A stretch of DNA of 40,957 nucleotides, from contig DATEBA010000020.1 in NCBI GenBank assembly GCA_035288045.1, forward strand, positions 1 to 40,957. Reading direction: 5' to 3'. Position numbers and translations under genes: made by a program. Within the stretch, counting starts at the first letter, position 1. Each line of letters begins with the position of its first letter. Below, one piece after another: positions 15,490-24,431 of this stretch. Origin of the DNA: DATEBA01 sp035288045. Its GTDB lineage: Bacteria > Actinomycetota > UBA4738 > HRBIN12. Under the pieces are notes generated by a model. That model was not told the DNA's origin. It made no database searches and was given only the letters and a program-made list of their open reading frames with translations.

Positions 15490-16553
15490 CCGAGGTCCTC
15501 CGCGTGGACGCGGAGACTCCGGACCCGGCGGTCGTCGAACATGCGGCGTCCGTGCTCCGTGCGGGAGGCACGGTCGCCTTCCCGACCGAGACGGTCTATG
15601 GGGTCGGAGCCACCGCGCTCGACGCGAGCGCAGTCCGGCGGGTCTTCGAGGCGAAGGGGCGGCCACCGGAGGACCCCCTGATCGTCCACCTCGCTGCCGA
15701 GGACGGCGTGCATCTGGTGGCTCGCGACGTGCTAGCGATCGCGCACACGCTGGTCCGCCGCTTCTGGCCGGGTCCCCTCACCCTGGTCCTACCGAGACGT
15801 CCGGAGGTCCCGGCGGAAGTGACGGCGGGGCTCGACACGGTCGCGGTGAGGATGCCCGCGCATCACGTGGCGCTCGCGATGATCGAGGCGGCCCGCGCGC
15901 CGGTAGCCGCGCCCTCGGCGAACCGGTTCGGGCGCGCGAGCCCGACGACCGCGCAGCATGTCCTCGACGACCTCGAGGGAAGGATCGACCTGGTCCTGGA
16001 CGCAGGGCCGACGAGCGTAGGTTTGGAGTCGACGGTCCTCGACCTGACGCGCGAGGTCCCCACGATCCTGCGGCCCGGTGGCGTCGCCCGAGAGGAGATC
16101 GAACGCGTCGTCGGCATGGTCGAGGTCTCGGGATCCACTGCCGGGCCCGCACCATCGCCGGGGATGCTCGAGTCCCACTACGCGGTCGCCCCCGAGCTCG
16201 TCGTCGTCGAATGTCCAGACGCGCGAGCCACGCCGGAGGTGCTCGCGGAGATGACCTCGCTGGCGAGGCGGTACGGGGCCGCCGGCCGGGGGGTGGCGAT
16301 CGCCGCCGCGTCCGATGACGTCCTTGGCCCCGACGCCGAGGTAAGCCGGCTCGGCTCCTCGAAGGACCTGGACGAGGTGGCCCACAACCTCTTCGCAGTC
16401 CTTCGCTCGCTCGAGGCCGGTGGGGCGGAGGTGATCGTTTCCCGTTCCTTCGGCGAGGCCGGCCTCGGGCTCGCGATCGGCGATCGTCTCCGCCGGGCCG
16501 CGGCGCAGATCGTCGTCCCGAGCCAGCGCCCGCGCGGACCGGAATCAACTTGA
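15486..16553 (+). CDS. sua5: Threonylcarbamoyl-AMP synthase, Sua5 type
   Basis: This 355-residue cytosolic enzyme makes threonylcarbamoyl-AMP from threonine, bicarbonate and ATP. That is the first step of t6A37 formation in tRNAs reading ANN codons. The YrdC domain (about 1-205) shows AFPTETVYGVGATALD, KGRPPEDPLIVHLA, RFWPGPLTLVLP, VAVRMPAHHVALAMI and APSANRFGRASPTTAQH, including the K-R-S-N ligands. A linker (PAPSPGMLESHYAVAPEL) leads to the C-terminal Sua5 domain, so this is the long Sua5 form rather than short TsaC. The GTG start overlaps the preceding TGA. Confidence 0.94.
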   Translation: MTEVLRVDAETPDPAVVEHAASVLRAGGTVAFPTETVYGVGATALDASAVRRVFEAKGRPPEDPLIVHLAAEDGVHLVARDVLAIAHTLVRRFWPGPLTLVLPRRPEVPAEVTAGLDTVAVRMPAHHVALAMIEAARAPVAAPSANRFGRASPTTAQHVLDDLEGRIDLVLDAGPTSVGLESTVLDLTREVPTILRPGGVAREEIERVVGMVEVSGSTAGPAPSPGMLESHYAVAPELVVVECPDARATPEVLAEMTSLARRYGAAGRGVAIAAASDDVLGPDAEVSRLGSSKDLDEVAHNLFAVLRSLEAGGAEVIVSRSFGEAGLGLAIGDRLRRAAAQIVVPSQRPRGPEST

Positions 16554-16587
16554 CCGGCTCTCGCATCCGGGGCAGGCTGCGTACCGC

Positions 16588-17085
16588 ATGATCGTGCTCG
16601 GACTCCTGCTCATAGCGCTCGGTCTCGTCGGCGGGGCGCTCATAGTGGACCTCCTCATCGCCGGCCCGCTATCCGGCCGGGTGGACCTCGATCTCATCGG
16701 GATCCCGCTCGAGGCGCCTGCAGGCTCGGTCCTTCTGGCGACCGCAGTCCTCGCGGCCGTCTCGACGCTCCTCGTCGGGTTCGGTATCGCGATCGTGGCG
16801 CGGCGCCGCGCTCGCAGGACGCAACCGGCCCCCACGCGCCGGCCGGCGCTCAGCCAAGCGGACGACGAGGAGTTCCACGCAACCGTGCAAGCGCGCTTGT
16901 GGCAGGCACGGATCGAGGTCCTCGAGGAGCGCGTCCGCGACCTCGAACGGCGACGAGACGACCTCCTTGCCCAGCGGGGCCTCCTCGAGCACGGCAAGGT
17001 GCTCAGCCACGTGACGGCCGAAGACGGCTCCACTGAAGCGATCCTGCTCGTGCCCGAGCTCGAGGAGGAGCGGAGCACCGACTAG
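16588..17085 (+). CDS. Two-helix membrane protein with coiled coil, unknown function
   Basis: A 165-residue protein with two hydrophobic segments (residues 2-25 and about 45-70), a basic loop (ARRRARRTQP), then a heptad-like charged region (LWQARIEVLEERVRDLERRR, about 103-122) and an acidic tail. The order of two helices followed by a cytosolic coiled coil resembles LapA-like or Yip-like small membrane proteins, but I cannot name a family. No clear ribosome-binding site precedes the ATG. Its TAG shares CTAG with the convergent flippase stop, a four-base overlap. Confidence 0.65.
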   Translation: MIVLGLLLIALGLVGGALIVDLLIAGPLSGRVDLDLIGIPLEAPAGSVLLATAVLAAVSTLLVGFGIAIVARRRARRTQPAPTRRPALSQADDEEFHATVQARLWQARIEVLEERVRDLERRRDDLLAQRGLLEHGKVLSHVTAEDGSTEAILLVPELEEERSTD

Positions 17086-18704
17086 GGCCGGCCAACCAGC
17101 CTCCTCGCTATCGACAGGACCGCCCGCCGCTCACCCGGCTTCAGCCCGATCGCGACGAGCGCCGCCGCGTAAGCCGCGGCGCCAACGCCACCCGATACCA
17201 CCAGGTCGACCAGCCACTTAGCGCCGGGTAGCACCGCGTGGGTCGCGATCATCGCGATCGCTCCGATCGCGGCTGGCGGGAGCAACCGCAGGAAGTACCG
17301 GTCGAAGGGCCAGATCCCGACGAACCGACGGACGAGCAGGAGCCGCGCGAGCGCCGAGAACCCCAGCGTCACCGCCTGAGCGATCGCGGCGCCGCGGATA
17401 CCGAGCGACTCGGGCCGCGCCAGCGCCAGCGCCAGCCCGACGTCGATCCCGACAGCGGTGAGGTAGACGACGAGATCCCACCCCGTGCGGCCGACCATGA
17501 TGAGGATGAACCCGACGGTGCCGACGCAGACCGGCACGACCATGCCGAAGATCAGGATGCGGAGAGCCTCCCGCCCGCCGGTGAACTCCGAGCCGAACAC
17601 GCGGAGCACCTGCTCGGGAAGGATCGCGAGCGCGAGCAGGACCGGGATCGTCGCGGCGAGCGCCCAGCGCGTCACCGACTTGTAGAGGGCGTCGAGCTTG
17701 TCGTGCTCGCCGCGGTGGTGCAGATCGGCGACGAACGGGCTGAACATGAGCGACAGAGAGGTCAGGAACAGGAAGAGCGTCTGCCCGGCCTGGAGGGTCG
17801 CGGCGTAGATCCCCGCGGCGCGGTCGGAGACCAAGCTGGATGCCACGTAGAAGTCCGTCCAGAACACGAGGTGAGAGAAGAGCGCAGCAGGGGCGCGGAG
17901 CGCGCCGAATCGCACGAGGGCGCCGGTGTGTTCCTCCGGGATGCCGCCGTCGTCGGTCATCTCGGCGAACCCGCGAGACTCGCGCTCCCATGCCCACCAT
18001 GCGACGAGAGAGGCAAGGGCCCACGAGGCCGCGTACGCTCCCACGGTCATGCCCGCTGTCCTAGCGAGCACCCACCCGCCGAGCGTGAGCGCGATCCAAC
18101 CGAGGGGCTGCCCGATCCAGAACACGTAAAGGGTGTGGCGCATGATCTTCAGGCCCCTCGTCGCGCCCAGATACGTCTGTGTCATCGCGGCGAACGGGAG
18201 CGCCACCGCCGCGGCGGTGAATGCCGGGCGCGCGACATCGGGCAGGCCGGAGAGCCGCTCGGCGAGGACGCCGGCGAGCGCGAAGAGCACGAGCGCTGTT
18301 GCAGCACTGACCGAGAGTGCGATCAGCGCAGCCCGCGAGACGAGCCCGCGGACGCGACCCGACTGCCCCCGGCCGATCAGGATCGCGACCAGTCGGATGT
18401 TCGCGACGTCCATCCCGAAGCGGGTGGCCGTCGCCCCCACGAACGCGATCTGGACGGCCTTCGTAACGATGCCGTAGCGCTCCGCGCCGAGCGTCTGGCT
18501 CATGAGGATCTGGGCCGCGGCGGCGGCGAGCGCGCCGAACACGAGGCCCACGATGTTCTGGGCGGCACCGCCGAGGATGTCCCGCTGATCACCGAAACGC
18601 TCGCGGGGCAGGACGTGCTCCAAGGCCGCGCGGATCCCGCGGACCTTGGGCGTGGGCGACACGGTATCGGGTTCGGCGCTCACGGGCTGAGGGTCTTCCT
18701 CCAT
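17082..18704 (-). CDS. MATE/Wzx-type polysaccharide flippase
   Basis: A 540-residue membrane protein of the MOP superfamily with about 14 hydrophobic segments. Such proteins flip lipid-linked oligosaccharides across the inner membrane. Recognisable parts are GLVFGALAAAAAQILMSQTL with LGAERYGIVTKAVQIAFVGA in helices 1-2, and YLGATRGLKIMRHTLYVFWI mid-protein. The N-terminal 30 residues are acidic and cytosolic. ATG 18704 is preferred over GTG 18740 because GGGGGG lies six bases upstream. The next gene upstream on the same strand is a glycosyltransferase, fitting assembly and export of a surface glycan. Confidence 0.85.
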   Translation of the reverse strand: MEEDPQPVSAEPDTVSPTPKVRGIRAALEHVLPRERFGDQRDILGGAAQNIVGLVFGALAAAAAQILMSQTLGAERYGIVTKAVQIAFVGATATRFGMDVANIRLVAILIGRGQSGRVRGLVSRAALIALSVSAATALVLFALAGVLAERLSGLPDVARPAFTAAAVALPFAAMTQTYLGATRGLKIMRHTLYVFWIGQPLGWIALTLGGWVLARTAGMTVGAYAASWALASLVAWWAWERESRGFAEMTDDGGIPEEHTGALVRFGALRAPAALFSHLVFWTDFYVASSLVSDRAAGIYAATLQAGQTLFLFLTSLSLMFSPFVADLHHRGEHDKLDALYKSVTRWALAATIPVLLALAILPEQVLRVFGSEFTGGREALRILIFGMVVPVCVGTVGFILIMVGRTGWDLVVYLTAVGIDVGLALALARPESLGIRGAAIAQAVTLGFSALARLLLVRRFVGIWPFDRYFLRLLPPAAIGAIAMIATHAVLPGAKWLVDLVVSGGVGAAAYAAALVAIGLKPGERRAVLSIARRLVGRP

Positions 18705-18752
18705 CGGTGACCCCCCAGTATCCCGAACCGATCGGCTCACGCCCGCGAAGCC

Positions 18753-20054
18753 CTACCGGAGCACCGGTTCGCCCTTTCTGAGGACGCGCTCGATCAGATC
18801 CGCGCCTCTCACGCTGCCCGGGCTCGCCTGGACGCGGTCGGAGATCTCGCGCATGCGTCCCCGCAGGGACTCGTCCGCCAGGAGGCGGCCCACCGCGTCG
18901 ACTAGCTGCTCATCCTCCCAGTCGTAGGAGGCCAGACGCACGCCGAAACCGGTCTCGTCTGCACGCTGAGCGTTGTCGTATTGGTCCCAGAACAGCGGCA
19001 GCACGATCATGGGGAGTCCGAAGTGGAACGCCTCCCCGAGGGTGTTGTTGCCGCCGTGGGTGATGAGGAGGTCGCACTGCGGCAGGATCGATGGCTGGGG
19101 CAGGAAGCGCTCCCCGTACATCCGCTCCCCGAGCCGCATCTGGTCTCGAAGCGGTCCCATGCTCACGACGACTCGGTGTTCGGTCTTGTCGAGCGCATCG
19201 ATCAATCTCTGCATGAGACCGAGGTCCATGCAGCCGAGACTCCCAAGGGAAAGATAGATGACCTTGCCCTCGCCCGGAACCTTGTCCGCGACGTCGAAGG
19301 GCTCTTCCCCGGTCCGCACGGTCGTGTCCAGGCGATGCCAGGTCGGGTCCAGAGGCCGCGAGCGCTGGTAGTCGACCTCGGCGGGATACAGGTACATGTT
19401 CAGCCACGGCGAGTCGTACTGGAACTCCCCGCTTGGAAGCGGGTCCGCTCCCACGGAGACGTTGAACTCGGAGAGTTCCTCGAGCAAGGGGTCGTGAAGC
19501 CTGCGGTACTCGGCGCGGAACTCCTCCCAACCGGTTCGGTCGGCCGACGGGTAGCCGGAGAACACCGGCGGGATCTCTGGGTCCTGCATCTCGAGCGGGT
19601 TCGCCGAGACCATCCGGACCCACGGCACACCCGAGAGCGGTATCGCCGGGAACCCGGTGACGTTGTCCGACACGATCAGGTCGGGACGGACCTCCTCCCA
19701 GATCCCCATCAGGCGCTCGTGGGCGTACTTAGCCCCGGCCACGAGCTCCGCCCAGATCGGCATGGTCACGGTCTCGAGCTGTACGATCGTTGGCTTCCGG
19801 AACTCCGGCGCTGTGACCCGGATGAACTCGGCCCATCCCTCGCCGACGTCCTCTTCGTGCTCCGGTGGCGGGGTCATGCGCATCAGCGCTTCCTCGAAGC
19901 CACGCCTATCGAGCTCGCCTTTGAATGACTCCTCGACGATGAAGACGACGCGAACACCCCGCTCCCGGAGATGGGCGGCCATCGCGGCCAGGTTGTTAGT
20001 GGGTCCCCAGGCCCCGGGCTCCGGGAAAACGGCCACGGTCGGCGGATCCGGCAT
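18753..20054 (-). CDS. MGT-family glycosyltransferase (GT1, UGT-like)
   Basis: A 433-residue GT-B glycosyltransferase. The N-terminal acceptor domain starts TVAVFPEPGAWGPTNNLAAM. The C-terminal donor domain carries KVIYLSLGSLGCMDLGLMQ and the signature ILPQCDLLITHGGNNTLGEA followed by GLPMIVLPLFWDQYDNAQR. The HGG..TL.E and PLF.DQ..NA motifs bind the nucleotide sugar. GGGAGG lies a few bases before ATG 20054. The acceptor is unknown, and macrolide/sterol-like or carotenoid-like glycosylation is common in this family. It ends 48 bases before the flippase start, so the two may be cotranscribed. Confidence 0.88.
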   Translation of the reverse strand: MPDPPTVAVFPEPGAWGPTNNLAAMAAHLRERGVRVVFIVEESFKGELDRRGFEEALMRMTPPPEHEEDVGEGWAEFIRVTAPEFRKPTIVQLETVTMPIWAELVAGAKYAHERLMGIWEEVRPDLIVSDNVTGFPAIPLSGVPWVRMVSANPLEMQDPEIPPVFSGYPSADRTGWEEFRAEYRRLHDPLLEELSEFNVSVGADPLPSGEFQYDSPWLNMYLYPAEVDYQRSRPLDPTWHRLDTTVRTGEEPFDVADKVPGEGKVIYLSLGSLGCMDLGLMQRLIDALDKTEHRVVVSMGPLRDQMRLGERMYGERFLPQPSILPQCDLLITHGGNNTLGEAFHFGLPMIVLPLFWDQYDNAQRADETGFGVRLASYDWEDEQLVDAVGRLLADESLRGRMREISDRVQASPGSVRGADLIERVLRKGEPVLR

Positions 20055-20169
20055 CCTTCCCTCCTCCAAGCGGGCGGTTCGACTCACCGAAGGTGCGATT
20101 ATGCTTCAGCTCACCCAGCGCCGCGCACGCCGAACGCGCGGAGCCCAATCACCCCACATGGAGGTAGCC

Positions 20170-20673
20170 GTGAACGGAGGGATGCTCGACCCGTTCCGCC
20201 ACAACGCCTGGGCTACAAGGGAGCTCCTGGCGATCTGCGGCAAGCTCTCGCCCGAGCAACTCGACGCCACCGCGTCCGGCACATACGGGAGCGTCGCTCG
20301 GACCCTCCACCACCTGATCTCCTCCGAGGACTACTACCGCTCCTTGCTCACGGGCACGGAGCGGAGATGGAGGTCCTCCGATGCTACCCCGTCGCTCGCC
20401 GAGCTCTCACGGCGTGCGGACGACCTGGCGGCCACGTGGGAGGACTTCCTCTCACAACCGTTCGACTCCGAGCGCGTCGTGACCGATGAGGACGAAGATG
20501 GTGTCAGCGAGATCCGGGCCGGGATGATCATCGCGCAGATCCTGAACCACGGCACCGACCATAGGACGCAGATCCTCACGATCCTCACCACGCTAGGGGT
20601 CGAGCACGCCGATCTCGACGGCTGGGACTACGGCGCGGCGACCGGCCGCGTGGTGACAACAGAGCGGTCCTAG
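20170..20673 (+). CDS. DinB/YfiT-like four-helix bundle protein
   Basis: A 167-residue DinB-family protein, a metal-binding four-helix bundle that includes thiol-dependent transferases. The three metal-ligand histidines are in place: HH in ARTLHHLISSEDYY near residue 45, and the H..DH pair in LNHGTDHRTQI near residue 125. GTG 20170 is selected because GGAGG lies exactly five bases upstream. The ATGs at 20158 and 20182 have poor spacing. The substrate or cofactor thiol cannot be told. It is divergent from the glycosyltransferase gene. Confidence 0.85.
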   Translation: MNGGMLDPFRHNAWATRELLAICGKLSPEQLDATASGTYGSVARTLHHLISSEDYYRSLLTGTERRWRSSDATPSLAELSRRADDLAATWEDFLSQPFDSERVVTDEDEDGVSEIRAGMIIAQILNHGTDHRTQILTILTTLGVEHADLDGWDYGAATGRVVTTERS

Positions 20674-20699
20674 CCCCCCGGCAGTTCGACGCCCAGAGG

Positions 20700-21443
20700 C
20701 TAGGGCGCTAGGAACTCGACCAACTGCACCAGCTCCTTCGGGCCCTTCAGCGAACGCTCGAGGACGACTCCCACACCGGGCGCGTAGTACTTGTGCTCCA
20801 GAAACTTCGTGTCGAGCGGCGTCCAGTCCTCCGTGACGAGCACTTCTTCGAACGCGCCGTACGGGACCGTCACGGCCGCGCCGAGCTGCGTGACCTGGCC
20901 CATGTCCTCGGCATGCCCCGCGTAGTACTCCTGGCGGTACGGGACACCGATCTCCGGCGTGCCGAACATGAGGATCCCCGGCTGCGCCCCGTCGACTCCG
21001 GCCTCCCACGAGCCCTCGGTGGTCTTCACCTTCCCGTTTTCGTACTCCGCGGTCTCCTCGCCGAAGTACCAGACGCTGCCCTCTGCATCCTGCGCGTACC
21101 AGTCGAAGGTGAGCTCGGCGAGCTCTCCGCCGATCGTGACGGCGTCGCGAACGACCACGCAGGTCACCCCCATCACCTCCCGGGTGCGGTCGGTCACCGT
21201 TACGACGATCCGCTCCTGCTCCCCCTCGGACTCCCCCTCGTACACCCACCGACTTCCCGGAAGCAGCGGCAGGTAGGGGTTGTCGATCACCGAGGTGAAC
21301 TCCGTCGGGTCGATCGACGGCTCGTACGCCGCGGGCCCGGTGGCCGGCGCGGGAGCGCCGTCCCCCTGCCCGCATGCCGCGCTCGCGACGGCTAGGGCCC
21401 CCACGACCACCTTGGCTCCGATCCTTCCGCCCATCCTCTTCAC
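20700..21443 (-). CDS. Secreted lipoprotein, uncharacterised
   Basis: A 247-residue protein with a signal peptide (IGAKVVVGALAVASAAC) and a lipobox-like SAAC, giving Cys24 as the lipidated residue. The mature part is mostly beta strands with aromatic-rich segments: YLPLLPGSRWVYEGE, ELTFDWYAQDAEGSVWYFGE and GVPYRQEYYAGHAEDMG. From memory, proteins with this sequence pattern often sit beside two-component genes in Actinobacteria and other soil bacteria. It is divergent from the OmpR-type regulator gene and shares a 135-base intergenic region with four operator half-sites. Either system regulation of the lipoprotein or sensing through it is plausible. Confidence 0.8.
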   Translation of the reverse strand: MKRMGGRIGAKVVVGALAVASAACGQGDGAPAPATGPAAYEPSIDPTEFTSVIDNPYLPLLPGSRWVYEGESEGEQERIVVTVTDRTREVMGVTCVVVRDAVTIGGELAELTFDWYAQDAEGSVWYFGEETAEYENGKVKTTEGSWEAGVDGAQPGILMFGTPEIGVPYRQEYYAGHAEDMGQVTQLGAAVTVPYGAFEEVLVTEDWTPLDTKFLEHKYYAPGVGVVLERSLKGPKELVQLVEFLAP

Positions 21444-21484
21444 CCCCGTGGTCTCCCTTCGCCGTGATCCTGGAATCCCGACGG

Positions 21485-21555
21485 TGAGAGGACCATGAGA
21501 GAGGCCGCCGCAAGCGACGAGGTCGTCCCCACGTCTCTCATCCTTTTCTCATCCT
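21485..21555. promoter_or_regulatory. Four-half-site operator between lipoprotein and response regulator
   Basis: TCTCATCCT occurs at 21536-21544 and again at 21547-21555, an exact 11-base period. On the other side TGAGAG, the reverse complement of the CTCTCA form of the motif, occurs at 21485-21490 and 21496-21501, also with an 11-base period. Tandem half-sites one helical turn apart are the standard layout for dimers of OmpR/PhoB-family regulators. Each pair faces one of the two divergent genes. Confidence 0.65.
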
Positions 21556-21562
21556 GGTGGCG

Positions 21563-21568
21563 TACGGT
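21563..21568 (+). promoter_or_regulatory. Candidate -10 (TACGGT) of the response-regulator gene
   Basis: TACGGT lies seven bases after the second TCTCATCCT repeat and ten bases before the ATG. The repeats thus cover the -35 region, the geometry of class II activation by PhoB-like factors. Confidence 0.4.
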
Positions 21569-21578
21569 GGTACCGACG

Positions 21579-22259
21579 ATGCGCGTGCTCGTGGTCGAGG
21601 ACGAGATCAAGATGGCGGCGCTCCTCCGCCGCGGCCTCCAGGAGGAGGGCTACGCGGTCGACGTCGCCCCGACGGCTGAGGAGGCCCTCTGGCTCGGCCG
21701 TGAGAACCCCTACGACGTCATCCTCCTCGACGTGATGCTCCCCGACGGCGACGGCTTCGAGGTGTGCCGCACGCTCCGCGGGAGTGGACAGTGGGCGCCG
21801 GTGCTGATGCTCACGGCTCGCGATGCCGTGAGCGACAGGGTGACGGGGCTCGACTCCGGCGCGGACGATTACCTCACCAAGCCGTTCTCCTTCGCCGAGC
21901 TCCTCGCCCGGATCCGATCGCTCCTGCGGCGCGGCGAGCTGGCCGAGGGTAGGGCGGCGGTCTTGGAGGTGGGCGACCTCCTCCTGGATCCCGCGACTCG
22001 GAAGGTGACGCGGGGCGACCGACCGATCGCCCTCACCGCGAAGGAGTTCGCGCTGCTCGAGTTCCTCATGCGCCATCCCGACGAGGTCCTGACACGGACG
22101 CGCCTGATCGAGCACGTTTGGGACTTCGCCTACGAAGGAGATTCCAACGTGGTCGACGTCTACGTCAGATACCTACGCGAGAAGATCGACCGCCCATTCG
22201 GCCGGAGATCGATCGAGACGGTGCGCGGAGCCGGCTACCGCCTCCGCGCGGAGTCCTGA
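21579..22259 (+). CDS. OmpR/PhoB-type response regulator
   Basis: A 226-residue DNA-binding regulator. The receiver domain (1-118) has the acidic pair in VVEDE (E7/D8), the phosphoacceptor D51 in VILLDVMLPDGDGF, the conserved threonine in VLMLTARD and the lysine in YLTKPFSFAEL. A winged-helix domain follows (about 130-225): IALTAKEFALLEFLMRHPD, and ESDSNVVDVYVRYLRE-like GDSNVVDVYVRYLREKID ending in TVRGAGYRLR. It is coupled to the sensor kinase by a TGATG overlap of one base. The direct repeats upstream suggest autoregulation. Confidence 0.95.
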   Translation: MRVLVVEDEIKMAALLRRGLQEEGYAVDVAPTAEEALWLGRENPYDVILLDVMLPDGDGFEVCRTLRGSGQWAPVLMLTARDAVSDRVTGLDSGADDYLTKPFSFAELLARIRSLLRRGELAEGRAAVLEVGDLLLDPATRKVTRGDRPIALTAKEFALLEFLMRHPDEVLTRTRLIEHVWDFAYEGDSNVVDVYVRYLREKIDRPFGRRSIETVRGAGYRLRAES

Positions 22260-23611
22260 TGCGCCTGCCGATCCGTCTCCGCCTGACGCTCGTCTCGGCG
22301 GTTCTCATGACCGCCGTCCTCGGGGCGGGTGGCGCGATCCTCCACTCGCGGTTCGCGGCCGGGTTGCGCGAGGCCATGGATGCCGCGCTGCTCTCGCGGG
22401 CCGAGACTCTGCTGGCGGCGATCGACGCTTCGGGGAACGGCCTCGGCAACGCCGGAGGGATGATCGAATCGGACGAGGCCTTCGCGCAGGTGCTGGACCG
22501 GGACGGGACCGTCTTGGACACGAGTGCCGGCCTGCCGGCCGGAGCGCTCCTTACGCCCGCGACCCTCGCCGAACTCTCGGGTCCGGCCACCTCCGAAAGA
22601 ACGGTCGCGACGGGAGAGGAGCAGACGGAGGCGCGACTCCTGGCCGTCCCCGTGCCGGAAGGGCGGGTCGTCGTGGTGGGGGCCTCGCTCGAGGACCAAC
22701 ACGAAGCACTCTCGCAGCTTGCGGCGCTGCTTTGGATCGGAACCCCCGTAGCGGTCGGGCTCACCACCCTCCTCGGGTGGTGGCTCGCCGGCGCGGCGCT
22801 GCGCCCCGTGGAACGGATGCGCTCCGAGGCTGCCGCTATCTCGGTGAGCGAGATGGATCGCCGCTTGTCGGTTCCCGACACGGCCGACGAGGTCGCCCGG
22901 CTCGGTGAGACGCTGAACCGGCTCCTCGAGCGCCTCGAGGAGTCGGTCGACCGCGAGCGGAGGTTCGTCGACGACGCGAGTCACGAGCTGCGGACGCCGC
23001 TCGCGAACCTCAAGGCGGAGCTCGAGCTCGCACTCCGGGCCTCGCGTTCGAAAGAGGAGCTGGAGGCCGCCCTCCGAAGCGCCGCGGAGGAGTCCGATCT
23101 CCTCACTAGGCTGGCGGAGGATCTACTCGTGCTCGCCCGTGCCGAGCGCGGCCGCCTACCGCTCCGACGTAGCCGCGTTGCGGTGGACGAGCTCGCGGAC
23201 GAGGTCGTCCAGGCCTTCACGGCCAGAGCGGCCGCCGCCGGTATCCGCATCGAGCGCGCGGGGGAGCCCACCACATGCGAGCTCGATCCCGTCCGGATCC
23301 GCCAGGTGCTCGCGAACCTCGTGGACAACGCGCTCCGCCACACTCGCGCGGGAGGCACCGTGGAGCTCCGGGTGTCCTCCCAGGACGGCGCGACCCGTGT
23401 CGAGGTGCTGGACACCGGAGAGGGATTCCCGACGGAGTTCCTGGAGCACGCGTTCGACGCCTTCGCCACACCCGACCGTGGAAGAAGGAGCGGCGCGGGA
23501 CTCGGTCTCGCGATCGTGAAGGCAATCGCCGAGGCGCACGGCGGCTCTGTGCAGGCCGGGAATCGGCCCGAGGGCGGCGCGCGGGTGACCGTGACGCTGC
23601 CCGGCGCGTGA
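22259..23611 (+). CDS. Sensor histidine kinase partner of the OmpR-type regulator
   Basis: A 450-residue transmembrane kinase. Two helices (about 9-28 and 155-180) flank a periplasmic domain of about 125 residues. A HAMP domain (AGAALRPVERMRSEAAAIS) follows. The HisKA dimerisation region has the phosphorylated H242 in FVDDASHELRTPLANLKAEL. The HATPase domain has the N box LANLVDNALRHT, G1 DTGEGF and G2 SGAGLGLAIVKAI. The periplasmic sensor shows no known fold that I recognise, so the signal is unknown. The divergent lipoprotein is a candidate accessory. Confidence 0.95.
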   Translation: MRLPIRLRLTLVSAVLMTAVLGAGGAILHSRFAAGLREAMDAALLSRAETLLAAIDASGNGLGNAGGMIESDEAFAQVLDRDGTVLDTSAGLPAGALLTPATLAELSGPATSERTVATGEEQTEARLLAVPVPEGRVVVVGASLEDQHEALSQLAALLWIGTPVAVGLTTLLGWWLAGAALRPVERMRSEAAAISVSEMDRRLSVPDTADEVARLGETLNRLLERLEESVDRERRFVDDASHELRTPLANLKAELELALRASRSKEELEAALRSAAEESDLLTRLAEDLLVLARAERGRLPLRRSRVAVDELADEVVQAFTARAAAAGIRIERAGEPTTCELDPVRIRQVLANLVDNALRHTRAGGTVELRVSSQDGATRVEVLDTGEGFPTEFLEHAFDAFATPDRGRRSGAGLGLAIVKAIAEAHGGSVQAGNRPEGGARVTVTLPGA

Positions 23612-23633
23612 GCCGTCCCCGGAAGGCCCGGCC

Positions 23634-24380
23634 CTAGTTCGGGATCCAGAACTCGACCGTGGTTCCCGCACCCGGGGCGGTGTCGAGCCGCAACCACCCC
23701 CCGGAGAGCTCCGCTCGCTCCCTCATCGTGAGCAGCCCCAGATGGCCGGGGAGACCATCGCCGCTCTCGGCGGGACTGAACCCGGCACCGTCGTCGCGCA
23801 CGCGGATGAACGCACCGCCCTCTCGCGACTCCACGAGGACGTCCACCCCCGAGGCTCCGGCATGCTTCCCGACGTTGGTGAGCGCCTCCAGGGCGATCCG
23901 GTGGCAGATCGCCCGCGTCTCGGCGGACGGCTCCTCAGACACTCGCTCCTCGAAAGCAACCCGAGCGCCGGAGTTCTCACCGAGCCGGTTCAGGTGCTCT
24001 CGCAGCACGGTTCGGAGGCCGCCGGGATGCGCGAGTGCGGGAGGGTGGAGCTCGAAGAGCAGGTGGCGAAGCCGCGCGATGGAATCCGAGATCACTCCCT
24101 CGATCTGAGAGAAAGCCTCGCGCGGCTCGCGTTCCTGCGGCAGGTGCCGACGGAACGCCGCCATCCGCATCCCTGCGGCCGTCATCGCCTGGATGGTGTC
24201 GTCGTGGATGTCCATGGCGATCTGCTGTCGCTCCTCCTCCTGCGAAGCCACAAGGAGCGCGTGCAATGCTCGTCGCTGCTCGTGGCTCGTCCGTAGCTCG
24301 CTAACCAGTTCCTCCAACTCCGCCGCTGAGTCGGAACTGCTCTCGACCTGGGCCTCTTGATCCTGCCTCGCCACGCTCAT
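23634..24380 (-). CDS. NarL-type (HisKA_3) sensor kinase, cytosolic and orphan
   Basis: A 248-residue kinase without transmembrane segments. An N-terminal coiled coil (AAELEELVSELRTSHEQRRA) leads into HisKA_3, with the phosphoacceptor H59 in EEERQQIAMDIHDDTIQAM. The ATPase domain has HRIALEALTNVGKHAGASGV (N box) and VRDDGAGF (G1), then GHLGLLTMRERAELSGG. This is the C-terminal half of DevS/NarX-like kinases with no GAF or PAS sensor attached. No LuxR-type response regulator lies next to it, so its partner is elsewhere. It is convergent with the HK gene. AGG six bases before the ATG is a weak ribosome-binding site. Confidence 0.88.
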   Translation of the reverse strand: MSVARQDQEAQVESSSDSAAELEELVSELRTSHEQRRALHALLVASQEEERQQIAMDIHDDTIQAMTAAGMRMAAFRRHLPQEREPREAFSQIEGVISDSIARLRHLLFELHPPALAHPGGLRTVLREHLNRLGENSGARVAFEERVSEEPSAETRAICHRIALEALTNVGKHAGASGVDVLVESREGGAFIRVRDDGAGFSPAESGDGLPGHLGLLTMRERAELSGGWLRLDTAPGAGTTVEFWIPN

Positions 24381-24431
24381 CTATGCCTCGTCGGGGCATG
24401 CCGGCTTCCCCTCCGAGAATCAATTGGCCTT

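Noticed and set aside
24397..24414. Upstream ATG with GGAGGGG as the true start of the NarL-type kinase
   Set aside because: The ATG at 24399 is out of frame with the kinase, so it could only be a short upstream frame.
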